Origin: G963704535 sp963704535
GTDB lineage: Bacteria; Chloroflexota; Chloroflexia; Chloroflexales; Roseiflexaceae
Direction of reading: 5' to 3'
DNA length: 64,000 nt
Assembly: GCA_963704535.1 (NCBI GenBank)
Contig: OY969916.1
Location: 5,518,001 to 5,582,000, forward strand
How positions within the stretch are numbered: position 1 is the first letter of the stretch; every line of letters starts with the position of its first letter. A program made the position numbers and the translations under genes. Below are positions 48,100-56,685 of the stretch, in pieces. The notes beneath the pieces are model-generated. The model searched no databases and was not told the DNA's origin. It saw nothing but the letters and a program-made list of their open reading frames with translations.

Positions 48100-48554
48100 T
48101 GCCTTTTGGATGAATCGTCCTACGCGGAATCGGAAACGGCTGCCCGATTGGGCAGCCGCAAAAGTGGAGGGTTATCTATGTTAAGCGCGAGCCTGGCGCG
48201 TCTGGCGACCTGCGTGGTCATTAGTTCTCTGTGGTTGTATTAAAGCACATGGCGTGCCACGAGACATCGGCAGGAAGGTCGATCACTTGCTCCGCCCTGC
48301 GGTGGAGCTTGGGTACGACCACCAGCGCCGCAGTTGCCTTCGGCAGAATGGTACTTTTCTTCCTTTTCTCGACGATTTTTCGCCCAGCCGGGCGAAAAAT
48401 CGTCGAGAAAAATATGGGTGAAGTACCTTGCTGCCGCAGGCAAGAGCATTGCCGGTGCCATCATATAGCTCATATTCTTGATAAACAAACACAACAATTT
48501 ATAACCGTTCTGTCACCGGCTTGAGACCAGGATTGAAACCGGGCCGGACTACAA
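48100..48554. other. Intergenic region between glnA and the sulfate operon
   Basis: No gene is recognised. It contains a perfect GC-rich hairpin GGCTGCCC-GATT-GGGCAGCC near 48140-48160 without a T run, and a family C core palindrome (48335-48440). Confidence 0.45.
48335..48440. repeat. Family C core palindrome, copy 2
   Basis: CCTTCGGCAGAATGGTACTT, CGACGATTTTTCGCCCAGCC with its complement, then AAGTACCTTGCTGCCG. The outer TIRs of the full copy at 46353-46567 are not recognisable here. Confidence 0.82.
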
Positions 48555-48660
48555 TATTAGAAACGGTTTAAAAAGGGCATTGTCGCGCCTACGATCTGTG
48601 GTGGAAAGAGGATTCTTGAGGGGCGGCCCCTTAAACTCCCCCTATTCAAACAGTCTCTTA
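48555..48660. repeat. Family A palindromic element before cysA
   Basis: Left GAAACGGTTTAAAAAGGGC, inner CTTGAGGGGCGGCCCCTTAA, right TATTCAAACAGTCTCTTA. It ends 15 bases before the cysA start codon. Confidence 0.83.
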
Positions 48661-48674
48661 CTGAGAGGGCAGCC

Positions 48675-50607
48675 ATGTCGATTGTGCTTGAGCAGCTTAC
48701 CAAGCGCTATGCCGGTCACCCGGTGGTCAACCACGTCTCGTTGGAGGTGGCCGACGGCGAGTTCTTCGTCCTGCTGGGGCCGAGCGGCAGCGGCAAGAGC
48801 ACGGTGCTGCGCATGATCGCCGGCCTGGCCGGGATCGACCAGGGCCGCATTCTGCTCCACGGCCGCGACGTCACCACGCTGACACCACAGCAGCGCGGCG
48901 TCGGCTTTGTGTTCCAGCACTACGCCCTGTTCCGGCACATGTCGGTGGCCGAGAATATCGCGTTCGGGCTGCGCATCCGCAAGGTCGCGGCGGCGGAGCG
49001 GCGGCGCAAGGTCGACGAGCTGTTGGATCTGGTTGGCCTGGCCGGGCTGGGCAGCCGGATGCCCACCCAGCTCTCCGGTGGGCAGCAGCAGCGCGTGGCC
49101 CTGGCGCGCGCCCTGGCCTACCAGCCGGCGGTGCTGCTGCTGGACGAGCCATTCGGCGCGCTGGATGCCAAGATCCGCGGCGAGTTGCGGCATACTCTCC
49201 GGCGCATCCAGCGCGAGCTGGGCATGACCACGATCTTTGTCACTCACGATCAGGAGGAGGCGTTCGAGCTGGCCGACCGGCTGGGCGTGATGAACTTCGG
49301 CCGCCTGCTGGAGGTCGGCCCGCCGGCCGAGCTGTATCAGCGACCGCAGACCGAGTTTGTGGCCAGCTTCCTGGGGACGGCCAATCTGCTGGTCGGGCAG
49401 GCCACCCCGGACGGCGTGCGGGTCGGGCCGCTGCACTTTCCGCTCAACACCGAGGCCCGGCAGGTGGGCGATACCCAGCGCGTGCAGGTGCTGTTCCGGC
49501 CCGAGGACGTGACGCTGGCCCAGACGGAGGAGGACCTGGTCGGCCCGGCGCTGGGCATGGGGGAGGTGGAGCAGAGCACCTTCTCCGGCTCGTTCGAGCG
49601 GCTGCGGCTGCGGCTGGCGCCGCTGGCCGGGGTGCGGCCGATCGCCCCGCCGGTGCCCTACGGCAGCGATTACCTGCTGATCGAGGCCACCCGCTCACAG
49701 GATGTGGCGCGGCGCACGCCACTCCAGCCGGGCGAGCGGGCCTGGATCGGCGTGCGCCGCATCCACGCGCTGATCCACCCCGGTCTCAGCTTCCTGATCT
49801 TGAGCGACGGCACGTCGGCGGGCTCGCCGGCGCTGGCGGTGGGGGGTCAGCTCGCTCGCCTGGCCCACGCCCGCACCATGCTGCTGGGCTACGGCCGAGT
49901 CGGCGCAGGGGCTCCAGGACCACTTGCAGCAGGCCAAAGAGCAGATCGGGAGCGGGCTGCCGGCGCTTGAGACCCGCGCGGCGCAGTACGCGCCGGCCGA
50001 GGTGGTGCGCCAGGAGGTGGAGCGCCAACCCTACGACTTGGTGATCCTGGACGCGCCACCGCAGGGCGACGCCGACCTGGCCGAGCACATCCTCCAGGTC
50101 GGGCGTCACCACCTGCTGCTGGTGCCGCGCCCCCAGCCGACGCTGGCGCGGGCGCTGATCTGCGTGGCCGCCGGCGAGCCGGGCAAGGAGGATGTGCTGT
50201 TCGCGGGCCGGCTGCTGCGACACCTGGGCGCCGAGGCGACGCTGCTCTCGGTGCTGCCGAAAGGGGGCGACCACGCCGAGGCGCACAGCCGGGCCGAGCG
50301 CTTCCTGACCGCCGGCGTTCGCACGCTGGGGGTGCTGGGCGTGCCGGCGCGAACGACGATCCGCAGTGGGGCGGTGCGGGCCGAGATCATCGCCGAGATG
50401 ACCGCCGGCGGCTACGACCTGCTGGTGCTGGGCGCGCCGTTGCCGGGCGCCAGCGGGCGCGGCATGCTGGCCGGCGTGGTCGGCGAGCTGTTGAGCAGCG
50501 CCACCAATCACCCGGTGCTGATCGTGCGCGCGCCGGAGGCGGCGGGCCGGGCACGCTGGGTAGGTCCCAATGGACGTATTCAAATTGATGAGGAGGTTAT
50601 TCGATGA
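48675..50607 (+). CDS. cysA: Sulfate/thiosulfate ABC transporter ATPase (CysA) fused to a universal-stress-type region, one-base frameshift
   Basis: 643 residues if one G near 49893 is removed (TACGGCCGAG; TACGCCGAG restores LLGYAESAQ). The frames are 48675 to about 49893 and about 49900-50607. ATPase part: Walker A GPSGSGKST near residue 35, signature LSGGQQQRVALARAL, Walker B VLLLDEPFGALDA, switch THDQEEAF, then a TOBE-like tail. The second part (ALAVGGQLARLAHARTMLLG ... LLVLGAPLPGASGRGM ... NHPVLIVRAP) resembles universal stress protein domains. Without the fusion there would be a standalone stress-type gene starting internally at 49924. The following genes are sulfate transport components, supporting the CysA role. 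It overlaps the next gene by ATGA. Confidence 0.83.
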
Positions 50608-51728
50608 CACGACGCATGTATGTGACGATGCTGATGCTGGCCCTGGTGGGTATCCTGGCCGGCTGCGGCACCGGCTCGACCGGCACTCCGGCAACCAACG
50701 ATGCCCCCACGGCGGCGCCTGCCGCCGCCCCGGCAGCCGATGCTCCCACGGCGGCGCCTGCCGCCGCCCCGGCGACGACGGCAGGTGCCACGACGATCAT
50801 CTTGGGCGCGTACACCACGCCCCGTGAGGCGTACGCCAAGCTGATCCCGATCTTCAAGGACCAGTGGAAGAAAGAGACCGGCCAGGAGATCGACTTCCAG
50901 GAGTCCTACCTTGGCTCCGGCGCGCAGTCGCGCGCGATCGTCGAGGGGTTTGAGGCCGACATCGCCGCGCTCTCGCTTGAGGCCGACATCGACCGGATCA
51001 CCAAGGCCGGGCTAATCACGCATGACTGGAAGGCCAACGAGACCAAGGGCATGATCAGCGACTCACTCGTCGCCTTCGCGGTGCGCAAGGGCAACCCCAA
51101 GGGTATCAAGGATTGGGGCGACCTGGCCAAGCCGGGGGTCGAGATCCTGACGCCCAACCCCAAGACCAGCGGCGGCGCGATGTGGAACATCTCGGCGCTC
51201 TACGGCGCGGCGAAGCGCGGCTTCGTCGATGGCGTGCCGAAGGACGACGACGCGGCGGCGACCGAGTTCCTCAAGGCGGTGCTCAAGAATGTCATAGTGA
51301 TGGACAAGGGCGCCCGTGAGAGCATCACCAACTTCGAGCAGGGTGTGGGCGATGTGGCGATCACCTACGAGAACGAGGTGCTGGTGGGGCATCAGAATGG
51401 ACAGGATTACGAGCTGGTGATCCCGCGCTCGACCATCCTGATCGAGAATCCGATCGCCGTGATCGACACGTATGTCGACAAGCACGGCAACCGCCAGGTG
51501 GTCGAGGCGTTCATCAAGTTCCTGCTGACGCCGGAGGCCCAGGATATCTTCGCCGACTTCGGGCTGCGCTCGATCGACCCGAACGTAGCCAAGGCCAACG
51601 CCGAGCGCTACCCAGCCGTGACGGACCAGTGGACGATCGAGTACCTGGGCGGCTGGGGCGAGGTGACGCCGAAGTTCTTTGGCGACGACGGGATCTTCAC
51701 CAAGGCGGTCGCCGAAGTCCAGCAATAG
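50604..51728 (+). CDS. sbp: Sulfate-binding lipoprotein of ABC transporter
   Basis: 374 residues. GAGGAGG lies 6 bases before the ATG. A lipoprotein signal (MTRRMYVTMLMLALVG, lipobox LAGC) puts Cys 21 as the lipidated residue. A short Ala/Pro linker with an exact internal duplication (DAPTAAPAAAPA twice) follows. The mature part (AYTTPREAYAKLIPIF, DFQESYLGSGAQSRAI, ALSLEADIDRITKAG, TPNPKTSGGAMWN) is typical of periplasmic sulfate/thiosulfate-binding proteins. The lipid anchor suits a cell without a classical periplasmic space. It delivers sulfate to the CysT/CysW pair encoded downstream. Confidence 0.92.
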   Translation: MTRRMYVTMLMLALVGILAGCGTGSTGTPATNDAPTAAPAAAPAADAPTAAPAAAPATTAGATTIILGAYTTPREAYAKLIPIFKDQWKKETGQEIDFQESYLGSGAQSRAIVEGFEADIAALSLEADIDRITKAGLITHDWKANETKGMISDSLVAFAVRKGNPKGIKDWGDLAKPGVEILTPNPKTSGGAMWNISALYGAAKRGFVDGVPKDDDAAATEFLKAVLKNVIVMDKGARESITNFEQGVGDVAITYENEVLVGHQNGQDYELVIPRSTILIENPIAVIDTYVDKHGNRQVVEAFIKFLLTPEAQDIFADFGLRSIDPNVAKANAERYPAVTDQWTIEYLGGWGEVTPKFFGDDGIFTKAVAEVQQ

Positions 51729-51734
51729 GCGGAG

Positions 51735-51781
51735 TCAGTTGTCCGTTGTCAGTTGTCTGTTGCGGCCCAACCGACAACTGT
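51735..51781. repeat. GTTGTC heptad hairpin after sbp
   Basis: CAGTTGTCCGTTGTCAGTTG plus the inverted CAACCGACAACTG, 7 bases after the stop codon. Confidence 0.75.
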
Positions 51782-51786
51782 AAATC

Positions 51787-51966
51787 ACAGGAGTTAGGCG
51801 GTGGCCTCCGCAACGCTGCTCTTGCCTGCGGCAGCAAGGTACTGCCCATCTTTTTTACCGTCGATTTTTGCCCGGCCGGGCAAAAATCGACGGTAAAAGG
51901 AAGAAAAAGTACCGCTCTGCCGAAGGCCGAGACACGCCCCGGAGATAACCGCATAACCCCTGTAGA
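51787..51966. repeat. Family C palindromic element, copy 3
   Basis: Ends ACAGGAGTTAGGCGG and CCGCATAACCCCTGT, centre CCGTCGATTTTTGCCCGG with its complement. It separates sbp from cysT inside the operon, so any terminator effect would uncouple the binding protein from the permeases. Confidence 0.82.
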
Positions 51967-51993
51967 TCAATCTCTAATCTCCCAGAGGAACTT

Positions 51994-52833
51994 ATGATGA
52001 AGACCGAGGCGGCCCTGCCACCCAGCCCTACACGATTTACCGGCACCCTGGCGGTGCGCGGCGCCGCGCTGACCTACCTGACGCTCATGCTGATCATCCC
52101 GCTGGCGATCATCTTCCAGGATGGCCTGCGGAATGGGCTGGACGGGCTGTGGCGGACGGTGTCTCATCCGGTCGCCTGGCATGCGCTGAAACTGACGCTC
52201 TGGACCGCCGGGGTGATGGCGCTGATCAACGCGGTGATGGGCACCATGACCGCTTACGTGCTGGTGCGCTACGAGTTCCCCGGCAAACACGTGCTCAACG
52301 CGATCGTCGACCTGCCGTTCGCCATCCCGACGGTGGTGACGGGGGTGATGCTGGTGGTGCTCTACGGCCCCCAGCGCGCCCTGGGCGGCTGGCTCGACGA
52401 CACGCTGGGCCTCAAGATCATCTTCGCGCCGCCGGGGATCATCCTGGCGCTGCTGTTCATCACCTTCCCATTCGTGGTGCGCACAATCCAGCCGGTGCTG
52501 CTGGAGCTGGACCGCGCGCAGGAAGAGGCGGCGGCGACGATGGGCGCCACGGCATGGACGACCTTTCGCCGGGTGGTGTTGCCGGCGCTGGCGCCGCCGC
52601 TGATCAGCGGCACACTACTCAGCTTCGCCCGCGCCGTGGGCGAGTTCGGCGCGATCGTGATCGTGGCGGGCAATATCCCGCTACGCTCGCAGACGGCGGC
52701 GGTGTTCGTCTTCGGCGAGATCGAGTCCGAGAACCAGCGCGGCGCCAGCGCGATGTCGGTGGTGATGCTGACGATCGCCTTCGGCCTGGTGTTGCTGGTC
52801 GATTGGCTCCAGACGATGAAGGGTGAGCGATGA
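51994..52833 (+). CDS. cysT: Sulfate ABC transporter permease CysT (CysU)
   Basis: 279 residues with about six membrane segments. The ATG at 51994 follows AGAGGA by 7 bases. The coupling-helix signature EEAAATMGATAWTTFRRVVL-type loop (here EEAAATMGATAWTTFRRV) contacts the ATPase, and GEFGAIVIVAGNIP is typical of CysT. With CysW it forms the membrane channel for sulfate or thiosulfate. Its stop overlaps cysW by ATGA, indicating coupled translation and equimolar production. Confidence 0.93.
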   Translation: MMKTEAALPPSPTRFTGTLAVRGAALTYLTLMLIIPLAIIFQDGLRNGLDGLWRTVSHPVAWHALKLTLWTAGVMALINAVMGTMTAYVLVRYEFPGKHVLNAIVDLPFAIPTVVTGVMLVVLYGPQRALGGWLDDTLGLKIIFAPPGIILALLFITFPFVVRTIQPVLLELDRAQEEAAATMGATAWTTFRRVVLPALAPPLISGTLLSFARAVGEFGAIVIVAGNIPLRSQTAAVFVFGEIESENQRGASAMSVVMLTIAFGLVLLVDWLQTMKGER

Positions 52834-53690
52834 ACGAGGAACTGCACCTGCCGGCCCTGCGTACCACTGAGCGCGCGACATTCCAGGTCCGGCGCTCGGC
52901 GGTCCGCTGGCTGCTGATCGGGCTGGTGGTCGTCTACATGGCGGTGCTGATCCTGGCGCCGCTTGGCGCGCTGGTCAGCGGCGCCTTTGCCCAGGGCGTC
53001 GGCGCGATCTTCAGCGCACTGAACCAGCCGGATGTGCGCTACGCCTTCTGGCTGACGCTGCTGATCAGTGTGGTGACGGTGGTGGTCCACGTCGTCTTCG
53101 GCACGGCGGTGGCCTGGGTGCTGGTGCGGCACCGCTTTTTCGGCCGCCGGGTGCTCAACGGGCTAATCGACCTGCCCTTCGCCGTCTCGCCGGTGATCGC
53201 CGGCTATATGCTGATCCTGCTGTTCGGGCGGCGCGGCATGCTGACGCCGCTGATCGAGCCATTGGGGATCAAGGTGGCGTTCGCGCTGCCGGGGATGATG
53301 CTGGCGACGCTGTTTGTGACGCTGCCGTTTATGGTGCGCGAGCTGATGCCGGTGCTGGAGGCGTTCGGGATCGAGCAGGAGCAGGCGGCGGCGACGATGG
53401 GCGCCAGCGGCTGGCAGACCTTCTGGTATGTGACCTTCCCGGCGCTGCGCTGGGGCTTCATCTACGGCCTGACGCTGACGTTCGCGCGGGCGCTGGGCGA
53501 GTTCGGCGCGGTGCTGGTGGTGAGCGGGGGGGTGCAGGGCCGCACCGAGACCGCCACGCTCTACATCTTCCGGGCACTGGACGACCGGCAGTACGTTGGG
53601 GCCTATAGCGCGGCGCTGGTCCTTGGCGTGATCTCGCTGGCGCTGGTATTAAGCACCGATCTCTTGCGGCGACGTGGGCAGGGCCAATGA
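52830..53690 (+). CDS. cysW: Sulfate ABC transporter permease CysW
   Basis: 286 residues with about six membrane segments. The coupling loop EQEQAAATMGASGWQTFWYV and the end GEFGAVLVVSGGVQGRTETA identify CysW and distinguish it from CysT. It has a short hydrophilic N-terminus. It overlaps cysT upstream and the regulator gene downstream by ATGA each, so the three are translated together. Confidence 0.93.
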   Translation: MNEELHLPALRTTERATFQVRRSAVRWLLIGLVVVYMAVLILAPLGALVSGAFAQGVGAIFSALNQPDVRYAFWLTLLISVVTVVVHVVFGTAVAWVLVRHRFFGRRVLNGLIDLPFAVSPVIAGYMLILLFGRRGMLTPLIEPLGIKVAFALPGMMLATLFVTLPFMVRELMPVLEAFGIEQEQAAATMGASGWQTFWYVTFPALRWGFIYGLTLTFARALGEFGAVLVVSGGVQGRTETATLYIFRALDDRQYVGAYSAALVLGVISLALVLSTDLLRRRGQGQ

Positions 53691-54397
53691 AGGTACTTGT
53701 GGCTGATGATGACCTTGAACTCCTCAGCCTGATCGGGTTCGCGCTGCGCCAGGCCGGCTACCTGGTGGTCGAGGTCACCGATGGCGTGGCGGCGCTGGAG
53801 ACCTTTGGCCGCGAGCAGCCGGACCTGGCGATCCTGGACGTGAATATGCCGGGCCTGAACGGCTTCGAGGTCTGCAAGCGCATTCGCGCCGAGGCGGCCA
53901 CGCCGATCATGCTGCTGACCGTGCGCAGCAGCGAGGAGGACCAGGTCCACGGGCTCGATCTGGGCGCCGACGACTACCTGACTAAGCCGTTCAGCCCGCG
54001 CACGCTGCTGGCGCGCGTGCGGGCCCTGCTGCGGCGCGGCGGAACCGACCGACCGGCGTCGCTGTCCGCCGGGGACCTGGCGCTTGATGTGGAGCGCCAG
54101 GAGGTCAGCAAGCAGGGCGGCGCCTCGGTTCGCCTGACCCACCTGGAGTTCCGGCTGCTCCAGTACCTGGTGTCGAATGCCGGCCGGGTCATCCCGGTCG
54201 AGCGGCTAACGACGCACGTCTGGGGCTACCAAGCGCAAGGCGACCGCCAACTGCTTAAGCAGCTGATCCACCGGGTGCGCCAAAAGATCGAGGATGAGCC
54301 GATCAACCCGCAGTACCTGGTCACGGTGCCAGGAATCGGGTATATGCTCCAGCCCAAAACCCCCACCTCCGCCTCGGAACAAGCGCGCCGCAGCTGA
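53687..54397 (+). CDS. OmpR/PhoB-type response regulator at the end of the sulfate operon
   Basis: 236 residues. Receiver: DDD at 7-9, phospho-acceptor Asp in LAILDVNMP near residue 51, Thr in MLLTVRSS, Lys in YLTKPFSP. C-terminal winged helix: VRLTHLEFRLLQYLVSNAGR ... VWGYQAQGDRQLLKQLIHRVRQKI ... TVPGIGYML. It starts inside the cysW stop codon (ATGA), so its level is tied to the transporter. No histidine kinase is adjacent, so its signal is unknown. It may regulate sulfate uptake or use transporter expression as a read-out; this is inference. Confidence 0.92.
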   Translation: MKVLVADDDLELLSLIGFALRQAGYLVVEVTDGVAALETFGREQPDLAILDVNMPGLNGFEVCKRIRAEAATPIMLLTVRSSEEDQVHGLDLGADDYLTKPFSPRTLLARVRALLRRGGTDRPASLSAGDLALDVERQEVSKQGGASVRLTHLEFRLLQYLVSNAGRVIPVERLTTHVWGYQAQGDRQLLKQLIHRVRQKIEDEPINPQYLVTVPGIGYMLQPKTPTSASEQARRS

Positions 54398-54518
54398 CCG
54401 CGACCGGATTGTCACCCAAGCCAGACCACGATTATAACCGCCCCCGTGTATGATGGCAGAGAGAAGAGAGGATTCTCGGCATCTTTGTCGCATCGCCATT
54501 CAAAACCGGGGGGAAATC

Positions 54519-54761
54519 ATGGACGCAGTTCCTCGCGATCTGGAAGAGCTGATGAGCGCATTTCGGCGCCAGAACCAGGCCCAGCTTGGAGCCTGGACGG
54601 ACCAGTTCTCGACACCCCAAGAACAATACGCCGCGCTTCGCGCGCTGGCCGAAACGCTTGGCCGGCAGCCGGCCGGTCTCGGGCGCGACCTCGGTCGCTG
54701 GGCGGAGGATCGCATGCTGCAAGCCTTCTGCCCGGATGAGGCGCTCATCGAGGTGTATTAG
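54519..54761 (+). CDS. Small hypothetical protein, 80 residues
   Basis: Starts at the ATG at 54519 with GGGGGGA 5 bases upstream. The sequence (MDAVPRDLEELMSAFRRQNQ ... ALRALAETLGRQPAGL) is hydrophilic and predicted mostly helical; no family recognised. Its stop TAG is immediately followed by the inverted repeat that begins the element at 54762-55042, so the original C-terminus could have been altered by that insertion. Confidence 0.55.
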   Translation: MDAVPRDLEELMSAFRRQNQAQLGAWTDQFSTPQEQYAALRALAETLGRQPAGLGRDLGRWAEDRMLQAFCPDEALIEVY

Positions 54762-55042
54762 ACAATACCTTCGCCAATTATCCTCAGGTGGGGCCAACCG
54801 GCACCGCAGGAAGACGCCCCAAGCCAACCATCTTGGTAAACATCTGCTCCAATATAATCGGATCAGGCTTTTTCGGAAGCATTTGTTTATCCACAAAGGT
54901 TGAAAGATGTTTCACTAGAACATCTGTGCATACTACTTTCGGGTTAGTGGCTCTTGACTCCAGCGCGAACTTCTTCAGTGGCAGGTCTATCCAATGATGA
55001 ATAAGGCAGATAGGCACCAGCCACTTTTGGCGAAGGTATTGT
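54762..55042. mobile_element. 281-bp element with perfect 16-bp terminal inverted repeats
   Basis: Ends ACAATACCTTCGCCAA (54762-54777) and TTGGCGAAGGTATTGT (55027-55042) are exact inverted repeats. The interior is AT-richer than its surroundings and holds a minus-strand frame (54784-55017, 77 codons: MPICLIHHWIDLPLKKFALE...) that I do not recognise. No transposase. It looks like a small non-autonomous element or cassette. Confidence 0.65.
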
Positions 55043-55049
55043 TAGAGGC

Positions 55050-55192
55050 TCGCGGTTTTTAAACCATCCCAGCCGCTTTTTACCGTGGATTTTTGCCCGG
55101 CCAGGCAAAAATCCACGGTAAAAAGAAGAAAAAGTACCTCTCTGCCGAAGGCCGAAACCACACTTACTAGACGACCGCGTAAGTTCTGTCAC
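55050..55192. repeat. Family C palindromic element, copy 4
   Basis: Centre TTTTTACCGTGGATTTTTGC with its complement, then AAAAAGTACCTCTCTGCCG, and a right end CCGCGTAAGTTCTGTCACA like that of the full copy. The left end is eroded. Confidence 0.75.
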
Positions 55193-55236
55193 ATGGTTGA
55201 TAATTACCAACTGAGAATTTTCGCCCCATTAAATAC

Positions 55237-55265
55237 TTGACTAAGTTTATCAACTATGTTAAGGT
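55237..55265 (+). promoter_or_regulatory. Possible promoter before the small protein and carbonic anhydrase
   Basis: TTGACT (55237-55242), 17-base spacer, TAAGGT (55260-55265) in an AT-rich stretch. The -10 box is weak. Confidence 0.3.
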
Positions 55266-55302
55266 AATACTAATGCCGTTGTGAGGAGGCACAGGAGGAC
55301 GT

Positions 55303-55558
55303 ATGAACCACGGATTGGATCAGCACCTGGCTCCCGGCGCGCGCGTGCAGGTGCGTAGCACCACACTTCAGGCGTTCTACGGCTACTACGGGACCGTGTT
55401 GCGCGTTCACACGCGCCGGGATGATGGGAGCCCAACCTACATCGACGTGCAGATGGATGAGAACTCTGATGCGGGAGGGGCACGCGACCTTCTACCCGCA
55501 CGAGATCCAGGCGGTCGCCGAGCCGGTCGGCCGGCAATCACTTATGTGGCAGCAATAA
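55303..55558 (+). CDS. Small beta-rich protein, possibly SH3/KOW-like, one-base frameshift
   Basis: 84 residues if the run GGGG at 55477-55480 is read as GGG. GGAGG lies about 8 bases before the ATG. The start LAPGARVQVRSTTLQAFYGYYG-TVLRV resembles the opening strands of a KOW/SH3-like barrel. The corrected end reads HATFYPHEIQAVAEPVGRQS. Without the correction the frame runs to 55611 through an unlikely Arg/Gly-rich tail and into the next gene. Function unknown. The next gene starts 11 bases after its stop, so the two are probably co-transcribed. Confidence 0.5.
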
Positions 55559-55568
55559 GGAGCATGTC

Positions 55569-56068
55569 ATGGCTGTCTTCGACAAATTTTGAAGGCGAAT
55601 CAGCGGTATAGCGCTGCATTTGAGCAGGGCGAGTTGCCGATGCCGCCGGCCCGTCATGTCGCCGTGGTGACATGTATGGACGCGCGGCTGCATCCTGAGA
55701 AGTTCTTGGGGCTGGATGTGGGTGATGCGCACGTCATTCGCAACGCCGGCGGGCGGGCCTCCGACGACGCGATTCGTTCGCTGGTAATCTCCCAGCGGCT
55801 GCTGGGCACCACCGAGATCGTCGTCATCCACCACACTGACTGCGGGATGGTGACCTTTAGCAACCAGGACCTGGCCGCCAAAATCCAGCAGGATCTGGGC
55901 GTCGACGTTTCGGGCCGCGATTTCCTGCCGTTCGGGGACTTGGAGCAGGGCGTGCGCGACGATGTGACCACGCTGCGCGAGTCGCCGCTGATCCCGAATG
56001 ATATCCCGATCAGTGGGGCGATCTATGATGTCCACAGCGGCACACTGCGGGAAGTGGTGCGCGCGTAG
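55569..56068 (+). CDS. Beta-class carbonic anhydrase, one-base deletion near the start
   Basis: 166 residues if one A is restored in GACAAATTTTG (55581-55591), giving MAVFDKILKANQRY, the usual family start. As given, the ATG frame stops after 7 codons and the main frame can start only at TTG 55589. It interconverts CO2 and bicarbonate. Zinc ligands and active site are visible: Cys and Asp-Arg in VVTCMDARL, and the HHTDCGM segment with His and Cys. AHVIRNAGGRA is also typical. The length fits the short beta class. AAGGAG precedes the ATG. Confidence 0.85.
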
Positions 56069-56082
56069 CGGTTATTCCGAGA

Positions 56083-56157
56083 GGCTGTCTGAAAAGGGGG
56101 AGTTTGAGGGGCAAGCCCTCAAACTCCCCCTTTCTACCACTTCAGGCAGTCTCTTAG
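56083..56157. repeat. Family A palindromic element
   Basis: GAGGCTGTCTGAAAAGGGGG, inner GAGGGGCAAGCCCTC, and right end CAGGCAGTCTCTTAG. It lies between convergent genes and touches the stop of the minus-strand membrane protein at 56154; it could terminate both directions. Confidence 0.85.
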
Positions 56158-56351
56158 AGCCGAACGATCCCCAGCACCAGCACCACGAGCACCACGATGA
56201 CGATCAGCGGCAGGCAGCCAAGACCAGCAGCGGGCGACTCGGCTGCCTGTGCCGGCACCGGCACCTGCACAAAGATGATCTCAGAGCGCGGCGCCGGGCG
56301 GAACAATGCGGCAATAGCAACGATCACGATGCCGATTAGCAAGAGTTCCAT
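56154..56351 (-). CDS. Small two-segment membrane protein, 65 residues
   Basis: Starts at the ATG ending at 56351, with AGGAGG 6 bases upstream on its strand, which decides against an earlier in-frame ATG. Two hydrophobic segments (LLLIGIVIVAIAALF and LPLIVIVVLVVLVLGIVRL) flank a short polar loop with EIIFVQVPVPAQAAE. No known family. It is monocistronic, and its stop codon lies in the end of the family A element. Confidence 0.6.
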   Translation of the reverse strand: MELLLIGIVIVAIAALFRPAPRSEIIFVQVPVPAQAAESPAAGLGCLPLIVIVVLVVLVLGIVRL

Positions 56352-56559
56352 TGGTAGCCTCCTCATATTTCAAGAAGACGGTCGTCTGCGTGTAGCTCCG
56401 TCCGGCACGCGCGGTTGGCCGGTACCACCCTCGTCTCCCCACCAATGCTGCGGTATAGCCCGCGCGTTTTACAATCGGTAGTCTCTACCCTTATGTTGTC
56501 ACCAAGCAGCTAGATCGTTACACCCTGACTCGCAAGTGTCACGAAATACTGGGCTGCAC

Positions 56560-56632
56560 AGAACAAACTCAGTGGAAAGGGGTTTCTTGAGGGGCGGCCC
56601 CTCAAACTCCCCCTTTTCAAACAGTCTCTAAA
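56560..56632. repeat. Family A palindromic element
   Basis: AGTGGAAAGGGGTTTCTTGA, inner GAGGGGCGGCCCCTC, right end CCTTTTCAAACAGTCTCTA. It lies 54 bases past the end of the ABC exporter gene. The region 56370-56560 before it holds no recognised gene. Confidence 0.83.
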
Positions 56633-56685
56633 AGAGGGTGTGGGGCGCGTAGGGGCCGCAGCTCCAGATCGAATGAGTGGAGCTA

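Noticed and set aside
55020..55050. Possible integron attC site at the end of the 281-bp element
   Set aside because: The GTTAGAG sequence does not fit the GTTRRRY core and no integrase is present.
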